Positions 1-10,932 of a stretch of 41,943 nt of DNA are shown piece by piece. Where the stretch lies: NCBI GenBank assembly GCA_013286165.1, contig JABDGF010000015.1:1-41943 (forward strand), written 5' to 3'. Numbering within the stretch: position 1 is the stretch's first letter; every line of letters starts with the position of its first letter. This stretch comes from Acidobacteriota bacterium (GTDB lineage: Bacteria; Acidobacteriota; Terriglobia; Acidiferrales; UBA7541). A program made the position numbers and the translations under genes. Under the pieces are notes generated by a model. That model was not told where the DNA came from. It worked only from the letters and a program-made list of their open reading frames with translations, and did not search any database.

Positions 1-2537
1 ACTGCAGGATTAGACGGGGTCGCAAGCGGCTGCACGTGGCTCGCGGCCGAGGCGAGCGTGATCGTCAGTGTGGTTGAGCCGGTGGTGCCCGCGCCGGTAA
101 GGCTGATCGCGCCGGACGCGCCGCATGTAGCGCCGGATGGAAGCCCGGTGCAAGTGAACGTCGCGACGTTGCCGGTGAAAGCTCCCAGAGCCGACGCGTC
201 AATCGTGACCGTGCCCGTGCTGCTACCGGACGGAATTGTGATCGACGTAGTGCCTGCCGCGAGCGTAAAGCTGGGAGTGCCGATGGCTGCAGCGAGGTTG
301 GCGAAGTTCAAAGTGCCGAGACCCGTTGCGAGGTCGAAGCCCGTTCCTGCCGCATAGCCGCTCAAAACGCCGATCGGATCGCTGTTCGTCGCTCCCGAGC
401 AGTTCAGAGAACCTTGAGCGCACGGCATGGCATTTGTGCCGACCGTGACGTCGTGAAAAATGCAGGAACTCGCGGTCGAGGTCGAGGAGCAACTCGACGC
501 GGATTCTGAATTCGCCAGAGCATAGAGCGTCGGATTGAAATTGCCTAGCCGACCATTGGCTTGAACTAGCAGCGCGACGCCGCCCGCGAATACCTGCGCG
601 GATGCGGAGGTGCCGCCGACGCCTTCGAGGACGACATACTTTTCGCCAGAGCTGCCTTGCACTGTGGTGCTGCATGGCTGCCCGCTTACGCCGACTTCCT
701 CAGACTCGAGGTCGGCCTCGCACTCGGCGTAAAATGTACTCGAGATTTCTCCGTCGGCGGCGAACAAGGAAACGTCTGGAATGTCGCGAACGCCGTCACT
801 CGGAACGCCAGTGCCTGTTTGCCACGTCGGTTTTTTGTAGCCGCCGGTGCAACCTGTCGGTCCGTTTGGGTTGTCGTCGGTCGGCGCGGAGATGCAGTTG
901 CTTGCGCCGCCAGAACTGCCAACGGTACCGACCACGTCGGCATTCTGATATTCGCCGTTATTGCAAGCTGCGACGGCGGTTCCTGGATCGGGCAATCCCG
1001 AGATGAGACCCTGATACAGGACGAAGTTTGTGCAGCTGTCGTTCCAGACCATTTCCGGGATGTAACCGAGCGCGGATAGTGTGGAGGTGGTGCCGCTGGC
1101 GGAGTTGGTGGCAGACCAGTATTGCGACGGATTATTGAAATTCGCGTAGTCGAAATCGGTGCCGCCGACGGCGATGTTGTATGGCGTGGAAGCCGTGCCG
1201 TTGACGGCCAAGCCGTCTTCGGCGGGTTGAACGTCGTCGGAACCCGACTCTTCATAAAAGTCGCAACCGGCGGCGCCGCTATCGCCCGATGCGACGGAAA
1301 CGGTGATGCCTTCGCCGGCAGCTTGTTGCCAGAGGCTGTTGTAGAAAGCGTTTTCGGCGGTGCCGAGGCCATATTCGCACTCGCCGTAGCTATCGCTCAA
1401 GATCGGCGCGGTATTATTGTCCACCACGTACTGGGCGGAATAATCTCCGCCGAAATCGAAGCCGGATTCGCCGGCGACATTGGTGCAGCTGTGGCCGCCG
1501 GTGGGCGAGATAACCAGGTCGATCGTCGCGCCGGGAGCGACGGCGCCGGCCCACTCGACGTCGAGGATGGCTTCCTCTTCATCGGAATTCTCTTCACAAT
1601 TCTGCACGCCCGGATTGGTGTTGGTGGGCAGAACGCGATTCATCGTGAGCGCAGGCAATCCGAAGATCGAGCGAAACTGGGTGTAGTCCGAGGTGACCAC
1701 GTCGCTATCGCTGACGATCGCGATGGTTTGGCCCGTGCCGGTGGTGCCGGCGTTCCACAGCGGCGTCACGTTATAAATTTTCGCGAAGTCGTAGGGACCT
1801 ACCACGTAGCAATTCGTATTGCCTTCGTAGCATTCGTCCACGCCGGCTTCCGTGAATTGGCCTTTCTGTCCAGCGCTGTGAACTTTGTTGCTGTTCATCT
1901 CTTTGAGGTAAGTTCCGCGGTGATGAGACATCGCCTTGGGCCGAAAATTGTTCAGGCGGTTGACGCCGACAATGGCGGACGCGAGCGCGGTGGGGATCTG
2001 CGGGTCGGTTGAGTTCGCCCAATGCATTCTGCCGTTGGGGTAAAGGTATTTGTGGATGCTGGTGTGAAACGCGGCTTGGACCGAGCCGGCGTTGCCGGAA
2101 AAGTCGATCATGGTGCGGCCGTTCGAGACGCCGTTCACGGTGAAGCCCTGTGAAGAAAGCCACGCTTCGATTTTTTGGACGTCGGCTTCGGACGCGCCGT
2201 ACTGAACGCCGTATTGCTCGGGCGTGAGCCACTTGTGATAGTTCGGCGATTTTTTATCCTGCTGCTGCTCGAGCAGAGTGTCTAGCGCCGATTCCTGCGA
2301 GGGGCTGCGCTTGAGCACGAGGAACAGGTGATTCATCACGAGAGAAGAGGGCGCGGCGCCTTGATCGTATTTGGCGAGCGCGAGCGGGTGGGTGTTTCCG
2401 GCGAGGCGCGTAAGGTGCGTGGGATCGACGGGCTGCGTAATCAGGGAGCGTTCCTGTGCCCGCGTGGAGCAGGTAAGCACAAGAATTGCAGCAAGGATGG
2501 CGGTTCCAGCGAAGGAAGGTTGAACGACGCGAATCAT
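1..2537 (-). CDS. Secreted S53 (kumamolisin/sedolisin-type) serine-carboxyl protease, 3' end cut by the window
   Basis: Reading the minus strand from the ATG at 2537 gives one open frame of about 845 codons that runs off the left edge without a stop. Residues 1-27 are a signal peptide ending near TRAQ. A pro-kumamolisin activation region follows (about 45-190), then the catalytic domain. The S53 residues fit the family spacing: Glu322 and Asp326 (EAILD, equivalent to E-x3-D), Asp419 in SGDSG (oxyanion Asp) and Ser644 in GGTSAS. The FHDVTVGTN segment and the GTGFDLATGLG segment match the family's C-terminal calcium site. After about residue 735 a Ser/Thr-rich Ig-like domain begins and continues beyond the window. 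Enzymes of this family act outside the cell at low pH. Many cysteines lie between residues 419 and 680, suggesting disulfides. It lies downstream of the ADOP operon on the same strand, with 249 bp between them, so it probably has its own promoter. Confidence 0.93.
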   Translation of the reverse strand, partial: MIRVVQPSFAGTAILAAILVLTCSTRAQERSLITQPVDPTHLTRLAGNTHPLALAKYDQGAAPSSLVMNHLFLVLKRSPSQESALDTLLEQQQDKKSPNYHKWLTPEQYGVQYGASEADVQKIEAWLSSQGFTVNGVSNGRTMIDFSGNAGSVQAAFHTSIHKYLYPNGRMHWANSTDPQIPTALASAIVGVNRLNNFRPKAMSHHRGTYLKEMNSNKVHSAGQKGQFTEAGVDECYEGNTNCYVVGPYDFAKIYNVTPLWNAGTTGTGQTIAIVSDSDVVTSDYTQFRSIFGLPALTMNRVLPTNTNPGVQNCEENSDEEEAILDVEWAGAVAPGATIDLVISPTGGHSCTNVAGESGFDFGGDYSAQYVVDNNTAPILSDSYGECEYGLGTAENAFYNSLWQQAAGEGITVSVASGDSGAAGCDFYEESGSDDVQPAEDGLAVNGTASTPYNIAVGGTDFDYANFNNPSQYWSATNSASGTTSTLSALGYIPEMVWNDSCTNFVLYQGLISGLPDPGTAVAACNNGEYQNADVVGTVGSSGGASNCISAPTDDNPNGPTGCTGGYKKPTWQTGTGVPSDGVRDIPDVSLFAADGEISSTFYAECEADLESEEVGVSGQPCSTTVQGSSGEKYVVLEGVGGTSASAQVFAGGVALLVQANGRLGNFNPTLYALANSESASSCSSTSTASSCIFHDVTVGTNAMPCAQGSLNCSGATNSDPIGVLSGYAAGTGFDLATGLGTLNFANLAAAIGTPSFTLAAGTTSITIPSGSSTGTVTIDASALGAFTGNVATFTCTGLPSGATCGASGAISLTGAGTTGSTTLTITLASAASHVQPLATPSNPA

Positions 2538-2555
2538 AAAATTAAGGCTCCGGTG

Positions 2556-2585
2556 ATTAGGGTCCGCGGAAACGGTTTTCTGCAA
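2556..2585 (-). promoter_or_regulatory. Possible promoter of the S53 protease gene
   Basis: On the minus strand TTGCAG (2585-2580) is followed after 18 nt by CCTAAT (2561-2556), about 18 nt before the ATG. The match to a sigma-70 promoter is only partial (4/6 in each box). The rest of the gap 2538-2786 shows no gene. Confidence 0.25.
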
Positions 2586-2786
2586 TTTGATTCGCGGCCT
2601 GCGGGCCGAAAGTTCCGTAGAGTTCCGGACGGATTCAAGAGTCTTTGACGCTCTGGCCCGCTGGAAGGGCAGACACGTGCCGCACCACTAAGATGCATGA
2701 GATCGCTGCGGGGTGGCCAGACGAATTCAGATGGCGCGCCGCCGATGGGGCACTGTCCGGTGGTTCATGCGAATGGATTGCGAAAG

Positions 2787-5438
2787 CTACTCGTAGCGCA
2801 GTGCGATGATTGGATCGGTTCGCATAGCGCGGCGAGCGGGGACGTACGCGGCGACGAGAGCGACGACGAGAAGCAGTCCGCCGACCCCGATGTAGGTGAG
2901 TGGATCGTTGGGATGCACGCCGAAAAGAAGACCAGCCATCAAGCGCGAGAGAAGTAGAGCACCGATAAGCCCGATGCCGAGACCGATCCCGGCGAGCGTA
3001 AGGCCTTGGCGTAGGACGAGCAGAAGGACTTGCCAGCGGCTTGCGCCGAGAGACATGCGAACGCCGATCTCGTGGGTGCGGCGCGTGACGGAGTAACTCA
3101 TCACGCCGTAAATGCCGACGGCTGCGAGCGTGAGCGCAACGGCCGCAAAAACAGCGAGCAGCAACATTTCGAAGCGCGGCTGGGCATTTGCTTCGGCGAC
3201 TACGCCGTCCATGGTCACAACCTCAGAGATGGGTAGGTTGTGATCGAAGCTCCACACCGCGGATTTCACCGAGTTCGTGAGCGCTGCCGGATCGCTAGTC
3301 GCGCGGACCACCAGCGTGATGTAGGAAACAGCGGAGTTCTTCTCGCCTAGGAAGTTCGGATCCTGGAGAGCGGCTCGATAGACTTCGGGCTCGATCTGCG
3401 CGGCCCAGTCGGACTGCGCTGCGTTTTTCGAAACGCCAACAACGGTGAGCCAGTCCTGGTTGCCACGATCGGTATCAAAGGTGAGGCGTTTGCCAACTGG
3501 GTCTTCGTTCGGCCACACGTCGTGCGCGAAGCGCTGGTTTACCACCACGACGTGCGGCATGGTCATGGTGTCCGTAGCTTCAATCGCGCGTCCCTCCAAA
3601 ATCGGGAGTCGCATCGTTTCGAAGTAGCCGGGAGCTGCCTCGCGGTAAACGGCCGACGGCATGTCTTGCGGCGCAGGTACGGGACGTCCGCCAACGAGAT
3701 AGCCGACGCCCCACTGGTCGCCGTCGAGCGGAAGGTGATTGATGGCGCCGACGGATTCCACGCCGGGGAGGGCTCGGACGCGTTCGAGAAGATTGCGGTA
3801 GAAAGCTTCGCGCGCGGTTTGCGGCTCTTCCGCTGAGCCGGCGACGGAAACGACCATCGAGAGAACGCTGCGCGGATTGAAGCCAGGATCGACTGAGCGC
3901 AGCGCGGCGAAGCTGCGAGTGAGAAGTCCTGCGCCGACGAGAAGAAGCAGCGCTAGCGCAAATTCAGAAATCACGAGCAGGCTGCGAAGGCGGTTTCTGC
4001 CGATGCCGTCGCTCGTGCCCCGACCGGATTCCTTCAGCGTCTCAGCGAGATTTACCGCAGAGGCTTGTAGCGCGGGAGCCAGCCCAAAGGCGACGCTGCA
4101 AAGAACGGTGATCGCAATCAGAAAAATCACGGCATGGGCGTCAACGGCGATGGAATCCAGGCGGGGAAGTTCCGCGGGGCTTAGCGCGACGAGTGCGCGT
4201 GTGCCCCATACGGCGAGCACGAGGCCAAGTACGCCGCCCGTCGCGGAGAGCAACAAATTTTCAGTGAGGAATTGGCGGACGAGACGGCCTCGACTCGCTC
4301 CAATCGCGGTGCGCACGGCGAGTTCTTTTTGCCGTGCTGCGGACCGCGCTAGCAGCATGTGAGCGACGTTGGCGCAGGCGATCAATAGGACTAGACCGAC
4401 GGCCGCCATCAAAATCAAAAGAGGAGCCTGAACCTTCCCTACTACTTTTTCTTTGAGCGGAGTGATCGTGATTCCGCGGTTCGTGCCGGGAAATTGCGCG
4501 TCGAGATTGCTTGTGATCCCGGCGAATTCCGCGCGAGCTTGCCCGAGCGAAACGCCTCGAGCGAGCCGCCCGAAGACTCGCGCCGAGTTGAAGCCTCGAT
4601 CGGTGACGTGGTGAAGCACGAACGGCATCCAGAGTTCCGATTTCGTGGCCCAGAACGGGGCAAAACGGAAACCCTGCGGCATCACGCCAACGATCGTGAA
4701 CGTCTCGCCATCGAGTGTGAGGGGCTTTCCGACGACTGCCGGATCGCCGCCGAAATGCCGCTGCCAGAAGGCGTAGCTTAGAATCACTTCGTGGTCCGCG
4801 CCTTGCTTGTCTGCGCCGGCGGTAAACCAGCGGCCGAGAAGCGGCGGCACGCCGAGCATGGGCAAAATACTCTGAGAAATTCGCAGTCCTTCGACGCGCT
4901 CGGGCGAGGAAACGTTGGAAAGATTCACCGAACGCATTTCAGCCGCGCCCATCGATTCGAATGACTTCGATTGAGCTTGCCAGTCGATGAAGTTAGCAGG
5001 GGAGACGGGTCCGGTTTCGCTGCGGAGAATGGTTACGAGGCGGTCGGAGTCGTTGTAGGCAAGCGGGCGCAACAGGACGCTATTCACGACGGTGAAAATA
5101 GCGGCGTTGGCACCGATGCCGAGTGCGAGCGCCAGGATGGCGACGATGGTGAAACCCGGCGCGCGCAGCATCGAACGAGCGCCGAAGCGCAAATCCTGGA
5201 GAAATGTTTCGAAGAGGTTGGCGCCTGCGGCGTCGAGGCATTCCTCTTTGGTTTTGTCGAAGCCGCCGAATTCCAGGCGCGCGCGCCGCATCGCATCCTC
5301 GTGTGAGATTCCGCTGCGCATGAGGTCTTCGACGTACGCGTCGATGTGAAAGCGAAGTTCTGCGTCCATGCCGGTGGCGAATTCTTCGCGACGGGCTGAC
5401 GATTGAAACAGCGACCGCAGGTGCTGCCAGAACGTCAT
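2787..5438 (-). CDS. ADOP-family permease A (MacB/FtsX-like, no ATPase)
   Basis: This 883-residue membrane protein is the last of four tandem paralogues. Residues 1-75 are the permease-prefix domain (MDAELRFHIDA followed by [10 protein letters not shown]). Transmembrane helix 1 is at about 97-122, followed by a large periplasmic MacB-type core domain, a three-helix FtsX unit at about 340-460, another helix near 490, a second periplasmic domain, and a second FtsX unit carrying the RRTHEIGVRMSLGAS motif. The C-terminus is DPIIALRYE, shared in form by all four copies. The ATG at 5438 has GGAG a few bases upstream. Architecture and length fit the acidobacterial duplicated orphan permeases, which carry two FtsX modules on one chain and no linked ATPase. 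Substrate is unknown. It starts 42 nt after copy B stops, so it is probably the distal gene of the PadR operon. Confidence 0.9.
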   Translation of the reverse strand: MTFWQHLRSLFQSSARREEFATGMDAELRFHIDAYVEDLMRSGISHEDAMRRARLEFGGFDKTKEECLDAAGANLFETFLQDLRFGARSMLRAPGFTIVAILALALGIGANAAIFTVVNSVLLRPLAYNDSDRLVTILRSETGPVSPANFIDWQAQSKSFESMGAAEMRSVNLSNVSSPERVEGLRISQSILPMLGVPPLLGRWFTAGADKQGADHEVILSYAFWQRHFGGDPAVVGKPLTLDGETFTIVGVMPQGFRFAPFWATKSELWMPFVLHHVTDRGFNSARVFGRLARGVSLGQARAEFAGITSNLDAQFPGTNRGITITPLKEKVVGKVQAPLLILMAAVGLVLLIACANVAHMLLARSAARQKELAVRTAIGASRGRLVRQFLTENLLLSATGGVLGLVLAVWGTRALVALSPAELPRLDSIAVDAHAVIFLIAITVLCSVAFGLAPALQASAVNLAETLKESGRGTSDGIGRNRLRSLLVISEFALALLLLVGAGLLTRSFAALRSVDPGFNPRSVLSMVVSVAGSAEEPQTAREAFYRNLLERVRALPGVESVGAINHLPLDGDQWGVGYLVGGRPVPAPQDMPSAVYREAAPGYFETMRLPILEGRAIEATDTMTMPHVVVVNQRFAHDVWPNEDPVGKRLTFDTDRGNQDWLTVVGVSKNAAQSDWAAQIEPEVYRAALQDPNFLGEKNSAVSYITLVVRATSDPAALTNSVKSAVWSFDHNLPISEVVTMDGVVAEANAQPRFEMLLLAVFAAVALTLAAVGIYGVMSYSVTRRTHEIGVRMSLGASRWQVLLLVLRQGLTLAGIGLGIGLIGALLLSRLMAGLLFGVHPNDPLTYIGVGGLLLVVALVAAYVPARRAMRTDPIIALRYE

Positions 5439-5480
5439 GGTGTCTCCATTTTTACGACGCGACGTGCGCGGATTCGCCGG

Positions 5481-8156
5481 TCATTCGTAGCGCAGCGCCA
5501 CAATTGGATCCACGCGCATGGCTCGGCGCGCGGGAACATACGACGCGAGCATGGCAACCGCAGCGAGCAAAAGTGCGACGGCGGCAAACGTGAGCGGGTC
5601 ATATGAATTCACGTTGAAAAGCATCGCGCTGAGGAATCGCGTGAGCACGAACGCGCCCGCGAGACCGGCGACGACTCCGATGATAACGAGGCGAAATCCC
5701 TGACCGAGCACAAGGTTCATGATGTGTGACCGCTGTGCGCCGAGCGCGACGCGGACGCCGATTTCCTGCGTACGCTGGCTCACCGCGTAAGCGATGACGC
5801 CGTATATGCCGACTGCGGCGATGAGCAGCGCCGTTGCGGCGAAAACGCCGAGCAGGAGCAACGTGAACCGACGGTCGGCGTACCACTTCGAGACTTCGTC
5901 GCTGACCGTAGAGAACTCGGCGGGAAGCGTGGGATCGAGATCGTGGAAGATGCCGCGCGCGGTGGAGATGATTGCCGCGGGAGGCTGCTCGGTGCGGACG
6001 AGCAGGTTGTATGTGTCCGCGCCCTGAGGCCGCTGTCGATAATTTGTATAGATGAGCGGCGATTGCGGCGCGGTCGGACCGTCCATGCGCACATCGCCAA
6101 CGACGCCGACGATAGTCATGATTCGCGTGTCGCCGTCCATGTTGCCAAACTCAATCGTCTGCCCGACGGGATCGGAATCGGGCCATTTCGCGCGAGCGAG
6201 GGCTTCGCTGATGATGGCGACGTGCGGCGCGTCGATGGTGTCTGAATCATGGAAGAGGCGGCCGCGCACCAGTGGAATCTGGAGCGCGCGGAAATAGCCT
6301 TCGCTGACGACGCAATATTCGGCGTCGCCGAGACGCGCCGGATCCTTGGCGAGGTTGCCGAATTCGTCCATCGATTTCGGCGGAGCAATTCCGTTCATCA
6401 GGATGAACGTTCCGTTGGCGGTTTGTCCCGACGGCGGCACGCTGCCGGTGAGGCCGACTTCGGTGACGCCGGGAACGCTGCGCAATTTCGCGAGAGCATT
6501 GTCGAGGAATTGCACTTCGCGCGGTTTGTCGGCGTCTGTTGCAGACGGCGGTGGAGAGAAGCGTGCGGCTACGACGTTCTCAGGGTGAAAGCCGCCTTGC
6601 ACGTCAAGTAACTGGAGAAAACTGCGGCCGAGCAGACCTGCGCCCGCGAGCAGGATCAGAGTGATGGCGACCTGAGCGACGACCAGAACGCGGCGCGTGC
6701 GTTGGCCGGAGGCTGAGGGCGAGCCCGTGCGGCCGCCTTCTGCAAGCGCCGTCTGCGGATTTGCTCCAGACGCGCGCACCGCCGCGACGAGGCCGAGCAC
6801 GACGGCGACGACGATTGCGACGCCGAGAGCGAACGCGAGCACGGCCCAATTCACGCCGATATTTTCTTTCAGCGCGAGCGCCGGCGGCGCGAGACGCGGC
6901 AAAATCGCGGCGCCCCACAGTGCTAGCGGAATTCCAGCGGCGGCGCCGAGAAGCGAGAGCAGAAGAGTCTCAACCAGAAATTGCGAGACGATGCGCGGGC
7001 GTCCGGCGCCGAGTGCGACGCGAACGGCGAGTTCGCGTTTGCGCGCCGCGATTTGCGCGAGCAGGAGGCTTGCGATGTTGGCGCAGCCGACGAGCAACAG
7101 AAACGCCGCACCGCCGGAAATCGCAAGCAGCGCGGGGCGCATTGGGCCGACCATCGAGTCTTGCAGCGTGCGGACGGCCGCGCCCGTCATCCACGTGTCG
7201 TCGCCGTACTGCTTCTTCAATGTTGCGGCGATGGATTGAAGATCAGCCTGCGCTTGCGCAAGCGTGACGCCGTCTCGCAGGCGGCCAAGCCCGTGCCAGT
7301 TGAGTGCAGTGCGGCTGTTGCGCGGCGCTTCGAGCTCGCGCGGAATCCAGACGGCTGCGTCGGTGGGGAAATTGAAACCCGCCGGCATCACTCCGATCAC
7401 GGAGTAGTCGTCGCCTTCGATGTGCAGGCGCATGCGCGAAAAATCAGTACTCGCGCCGAGATAGCGTTGCCAGTAGCCGTAGTTGACGATTGCGGTACGC
7501 GCCGCGCCCACGTGTCGTTCGTCTTGCGCGAAGCTTCGGCCGATGAATGGTTCAGTGCGCATCGTGGAAAAGAAATCTTTGGAGACAACTGCGCCGATCG
7601 CCCGCGTGGGTTCGCTGCCGCCAGACATCGACACTGGGTACGCGGCGTACTCGGCCATCGTTTGTAGCGAGCGATTTTGCTGCTGAAGATCGGTGAAATT
7701 GGGATCGGAGAGGTTGCCTAGGCGGTCTTTGTCGTCGGTCTGCCAGATGCGGACGATACGATCGGGCTGCGGGTAGCCCAGCGGGCGCAGCAAGACGCCG
7801 TCGATGACGCTGAAGATAGCAGTGTTCGCGCCGATACCGGCCGCGAGCGTGATCACGGCGACGGCAGTGAAGCCGGGATTTTTGCGCAAGGTGCGAAATG
7901 CGTAGCGCAGATCCTGCGCGGCGTTTTCGATGAAGCTCACGCCGCGAGCTTCGCGGCATTCTTCTTTGGTTTTATCGACGGCGCCAAATTCAAGACGTGC
8001 GCGGCGCAAGGCTTGTTCTCGCGATGCGCCTTCGCGCACGAAGTCTTCGGCACGCGCTTCGATGTGGTGGCGCAGCTCAGCGTCCATCTCATTTTCGGAG
8101 GCTGAGCGCTGCGTTGTGTTGCGGAACCATGAATTGATCTTGCTCCAGGCAGACAT
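5481..8156 (-). CDS. ADOP-family permease B
   Basis: This copy is 891 residues long from the ATG at 8156, chosen because AAGGAGAT lies directly upstream and because the prefix domain of its paralogues starts there; the frame stays open further upstream but gives unrelated sequence. Order of parts: prefix domain ([21 protein letters not shown]), first transmembrane helix with the [11 protein letters not shown] motif, periplasmic MacB-type domain, FtsX unit with [13 protein letters not shown], second periplasmic domain, and FtsX unit with [15 protein letters not shown], ending DPIVALRYE. It follows copy C after 22 nt. No ATP-binding subunit occurs anywhere near. In the family such proteins are related to MacB-type lipoprotein/efflux permeases, but the job of ADOP proteins is not established. 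Confidence 0.9.
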   Translation of the reverse strand: MSAWSKINSWFRNTTQRSASENEMDAELRHHIEARAEDFVREGASREQALRRARLEFGAVDKTKEECREARGVSFIENAAQDLRYAFRTLRKNPGFTAVAVITLAAGIGANTAIFSVIDGVLLRPLGYPQPDRIVRIWQTDDKDRLGNLSDPNFTDLQQQNRSLQTMAEYAAYPVSMSGGSEPTRAIGAVVSKDFFSTMRTEPFIGRSFAQDERHVGAARTAIVNYGYWQRYLGASTDFSRMRLHIEGDDYSVIGVMPAGFNFPTDAAVWIPRELEAPRNSRTALNWHGLGRLRDGVTLAQAQADLQSIAATLKKQYGDDTWMTGAAVRTLQDSMVGPMRPALLAISGGAAFLLLVGCANIASLLLAQIAARKRELAVRVALGAGRPRIVSQFLVETLLLSLLGAAAGIPLALWGAAILPRLAPPALALKENIGVNWAVLAFALGVAIVVAVVLGLVAAVRASGANPQTALAEGGRTGSPSASGQRTRRVLVVAQVAITLILLAGAGLLGRSFLQLLDVQGGFHPENVVAARFSPPPSATDADKPREVQFLDNALAKLRSVPGVTEVGLTGSVPPSGQTANGTFILMNGIAPPKSMDEFGNLAKDPARLGDAEYCVVSEGYFRALQIPLVRGRLFHDSDTIDAPHVAIISEALARAKWPDSDPVGQTIEFGNMDGDTRIMTIVGVVGDVRMDGPTAPQSPLIYTNYRQRPQGADTYNLLVRTEQPPAAIISTARGIFHDLDPTLPAEFSTVSDEVSKWYADRRFTLLLLGVFAATALLIAAVGIYGVIAYAVSQRTQEIGVRVALGAQRSHIMNLVLGQGFRLVIIGVVAGLAGAFVLTRFLSAMLFNVNSYDPLTFAAVALLLAAVAMLASYVPARRAMRVDPIVALRYE

Positions 8157-8178
8157 CTCGATCTCCTTCTCGGGAAAG

Positions 8179-10932
8179 CTATTCGTAACGTAGCGCGACC
8201 ATCGGATCGACTTTCGTCGCTCGTTGCGCCGGCAGGTACGACGCGACAAGCGTGACCGCCGCCACAGTCGCGACGGCGCCCGCGAGCGTAAGTGGGTCCG
8301 ACGGTTTCAGACCGAACAGAGTGCTTTCGATCAGGCGCATCGTGACGAGCGTGGCCGGCACGCCGATCGCGATGCCGACGGCGAGCACCACGATCGATTC
8401 GCGCAAAATCAGCCACAGCACGCCGCCCTGTTGCGCGCCCAGCGCCATGCGTACGCCGATTTCATTGGTGCGGCGGACGACACTGTACGTCATCACGCCG
8501 TAGAGGCCGATGCACACGAGGAGCAGCGCCAGGAGCGCGAAGAAAATCGAGAGCTGCGAGATCAGCGTCTCGCGGCTCGTGAATTGGTCCACGTGCTCTT
8601 GAATTGTGTGGATGGAAGGGACGGGCATATTCGGGTCGAGCTGGTTGAGCGCGGCGTGGACGCTGGCCGCGGCGCGCTCTGGATTGCCCGAAGTGCGAAT
8701 CTGCATCCACGAGACGTACGAGTTTTCGCCGGTCATCTGCGCCAGCGAGAGATACACGAGCCGGCGCGCGTTATCGCGGGGGCCGCTGTACAGGACGTCT
8801 TTCACCACGCCTGCAATTTCCCAGTCGCCATCGAGGCCGGGCATGTTCAGAACGAGCGTCTGGCCCACAGCGCCGCCATTCGGGAACAAATCGTGAGCGA
8901 GCTTGTCGTTGATTACCACGATGTGCGGCGCAGACGCGCCGTCGCGTGCTTCGATGACGCGTCCCTGCTCAAGGCCGAGGTGTAGCGTTTCAAAGTAATT
9001 CGGCGTCATGCGGAGAAAAGTGCTCTGGGTATCTTCGTCGGGATTCACGGGCCGACCTTTCACCGACACCGTGGTGGACCAGCTACCCATGGCCATGGGT
9101 GGCACATTGGAGAGGGATGACGCCTCGACGCCCGGGAGAGCGTTCATGCGATCGAGCAGCGTCCGGTGGAATCCGTCGAGTTGTTCCGGTTTGTAACCGG
9201 CGAGCTTCGGTTCAATATTCACGACAAGCAGGTGGGAACGCTCGAATCCGAAGTCGCGATTTTCGAGATTGCGCAGCGTGCGGAGGAAAAGGCCGGCGCC
9301 TACGAGAAGCACGAGTGACAGCGCCACCTGTGCGGCGATTAGAATCTGCGGCACCATCCGCGAACCGCGCGAGCTGCTTCCCACCGCCGAACGCACGCTC
9401 GAATTCAAGCCCGTCTGCATCGCCATCCGCGAAACGCTCAGTGCCGGCCCGATCCCGAACAGCACGCCGGTCAGCAGCGAAACGCCGAGGCTGAACGCGA
9501 GAACATGCCAATCCGGCATGGCCTGAATGGTCGTAAACTTTTCGCCCTTCGCAACAAACGCGATCAGCCCGCTAGTGCCCCAGTAGGCGAATACGAGACC
9601 CAAGGCTCCGCCGCACAACGACAGCGAGAGAGATTCCGTGAGCATCTGCCGCACGATTCGCCAGCGGCCGGCGCCGAGCGCGAGGCGCGTTCCGATTTCG
9701 TGTTCGCGCGCGAGAGTCTTCGCGAGCAGGAAATTCGCGAGATTGGCGCACGCGATCAGTAGCACCACTGCAACCACCGCCATCAGAATTCGAAGTGGTT
9801 GCTCGTAGCGCGAACGCAGTTGCGAAACGCCTTCCGCGCCGGGCAGAAGCTCGACGTAGCTCTTTTCGATTTCCTGTTTGCGCTCCGCGGTCGCGTCGCC
9901 TTCACGCGCGCGCATGTAGTCGCGCAGTTGCATCGTCATCCATTGCTGCGCCTGCGCACGCGAAACGCCCGGCTTCAGGCGGCCCATTATTTGCAGCCAG
10001 TAGTAACCACCGGGCGCGTTGAGCGACTCCGTCATCATGATCTGCGGCTGCATCCCGAGTGGAACCCAGAAGTCCGTCGGCACCGCTTCGCGATGCTCGC
10101 CGTAAAAATCGCGACCTGCCACGCCGACGATGGTGAGCGGCGTGCTGTTGACGGTAATCGTTTGTCCGATTGCATTCGGATCGGCGTTAAGCGAAGAGCG
10201 CCAGTAGCGGTCGCTCACTACGACTACCGGCCGGCTGCTTGCGCCGTTGTCGTCGGCGGGATCGAGCAAACGTCCGGCGGTCGCCGGCACGCCGAGAACG
10301 TCGAAATAATTTCCACTTACGAGAATCGTCTGAGCCGATCCGATGCCGCCCTCGCCACTGCGCCGCACCGTGGTGCGCAAAGCTCCGCCACTTTCGTACG
10401 CAGCGATGCCGCTGAACGCTTCGCCGCTCTGCTGCATACGCTGATAAAGCTCGTATGGGAAAAGATCGATCGAGCCGGAGATGCCGTCCACCACGCCGCC
10501 GTCGGTTTGCTTTCCGATCGAGACGAGGCCTTGCGGGTCTTTGACCGGCAGGGACTTCAATATCAGGTCGTTGATCAGGGTGAAGATGGCGGTGTTGGCG
10601 CCGATGCCGAGGGCGAGCGAGAGGATCGCGATCGCCGTGAAGCCCGGGCTACGGCGCATGGTGCGGAACGCGAAGCGCAAATCCTGCAATAGATTTTCAA
10701 TCATGCTGACTCCCTGCGCCTCGCGGCATTCTTCTTTCATGCGATCGACGGCGCCAAAGTCCAGGCGTGCGCGCCGGAGCGCTTCGTCGTGTGAGAGGCC
10801 GGCATCGTCGCGCTGGAGCGCGTCGGCGTACGCTTCAACGTGAAAGCGCAGCTCGACATCCATGTCGCCTTCGTAGCTGCCGCGATACTTGAGCGCCTTC
10901 AGCCAGGTTTGCAGCTTCGACTTCGCGCTCAT
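8179..10932 (-). CDS. ADOP-family permease C
   Basis: This copy is 917 residues long. The ATG at 10932 is chosen because it overlaps the stop of copy D in an ATGA (10932-10929), a classic sign of translational coupling, and because the protein then starts [10 protein letters not shown] followed by the prefix domain ([21 protein letters not shown]). A longer in-frame version up to 11307 would only read the out-of-frame shadow of copy D. The body has the family plan of two MacB-type periplasmic domains and two FtsX modules, with [14 protein letters not shown] in the first and [15 protein letters not shown] in the second, ending DPMVALRYE. It is the longest of the four, through extra length in the periplasmic parts. 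Confidence 0.9.
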   Translation of the reverse strand: MSAKSKLQTWLKALKYRGSYEGDMDVELRFHVEAYADALQRDDAGLSHDEALRRARLDFGAVDRMKEECREAQGVSMIENLLQDLRFAFRTMRRSPGFTAIAILSLALGIGANTAIFTLINDLILKSLPVKDPQGLVSIGKQTDGGVVDGISGSIDLFPYELYQRMQQSGEAFSGIAAYESGGALRTTVRRSGEGGIGSAQTILVSGNYFDVLGVPATAGRLLDPADDNGASSRPVVVVSDRYWRSSLNADPNAIGQTITVNSTPLTIVGVAGRDFYGEHREAVPTDFWVPLGMQPQIMMTESLNAPGGYYWLQIMGRLKPGVSRAQAQQWMTMQLRDYMRAREGDATAERKQEIEKSYVELLPGAEGVSQLRSRYEQPLRILMAVVAVVLLIACANLANFLLAKTLAREHEIGTRLALGAGRWRIVRQMLTESLSLSLCGGALGLVFAYWGTSGLIAFVAKGEKFTTIQAMPDWHVLAFSLGVSLLTGVLFGIGPALSVSRMAMQTGLNSSVRSAVGSSSRGSRMVPQILIAAQVALSLVLLVGAGLFLRTLRNLENRDFGFERSHLLVVNIEPKLAGYKPEQLDGFHRTLLDRMNALPGVEASSLSNVPPMAMGSWSTTVSVKGRPVNPDEDTQSTFLRMTPNYFETLHLGLEQGRVIEARDGASAPHIVVINDKLAHDLFPNGGAVGQTLVLNMPGLDGDWEIAGVVKDVLYSGPRDNARRLVYLSLAQMTGENSYVSWMQIRTSGNPERAAASVHAALNQLDPNMPVPSIHTIQEHVDQFTSRETLISQLSIFFALLALLLVCIGLYGVMTYSVVRRTNEIGVRMALGAQQGGVLWLILRESIVVLAVGIAIGVPATLVTMRLIESTLFGLKPSDPLTLAGAVATVAAVTLVASYLPAQRATKVDPMVALRYE

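Noticed and set aside
1122-2012. Long plus-strand open frame of 296 codons
   Set aside because: It is antisense to the S53 protease frame, which has all family motifs; high GC keeps the opposite frame open.
9799-10692. Plus-strand open frame of 297 codons
   Set aside because: Antisense to ADOP copy C; composition typical of a shadow frame.
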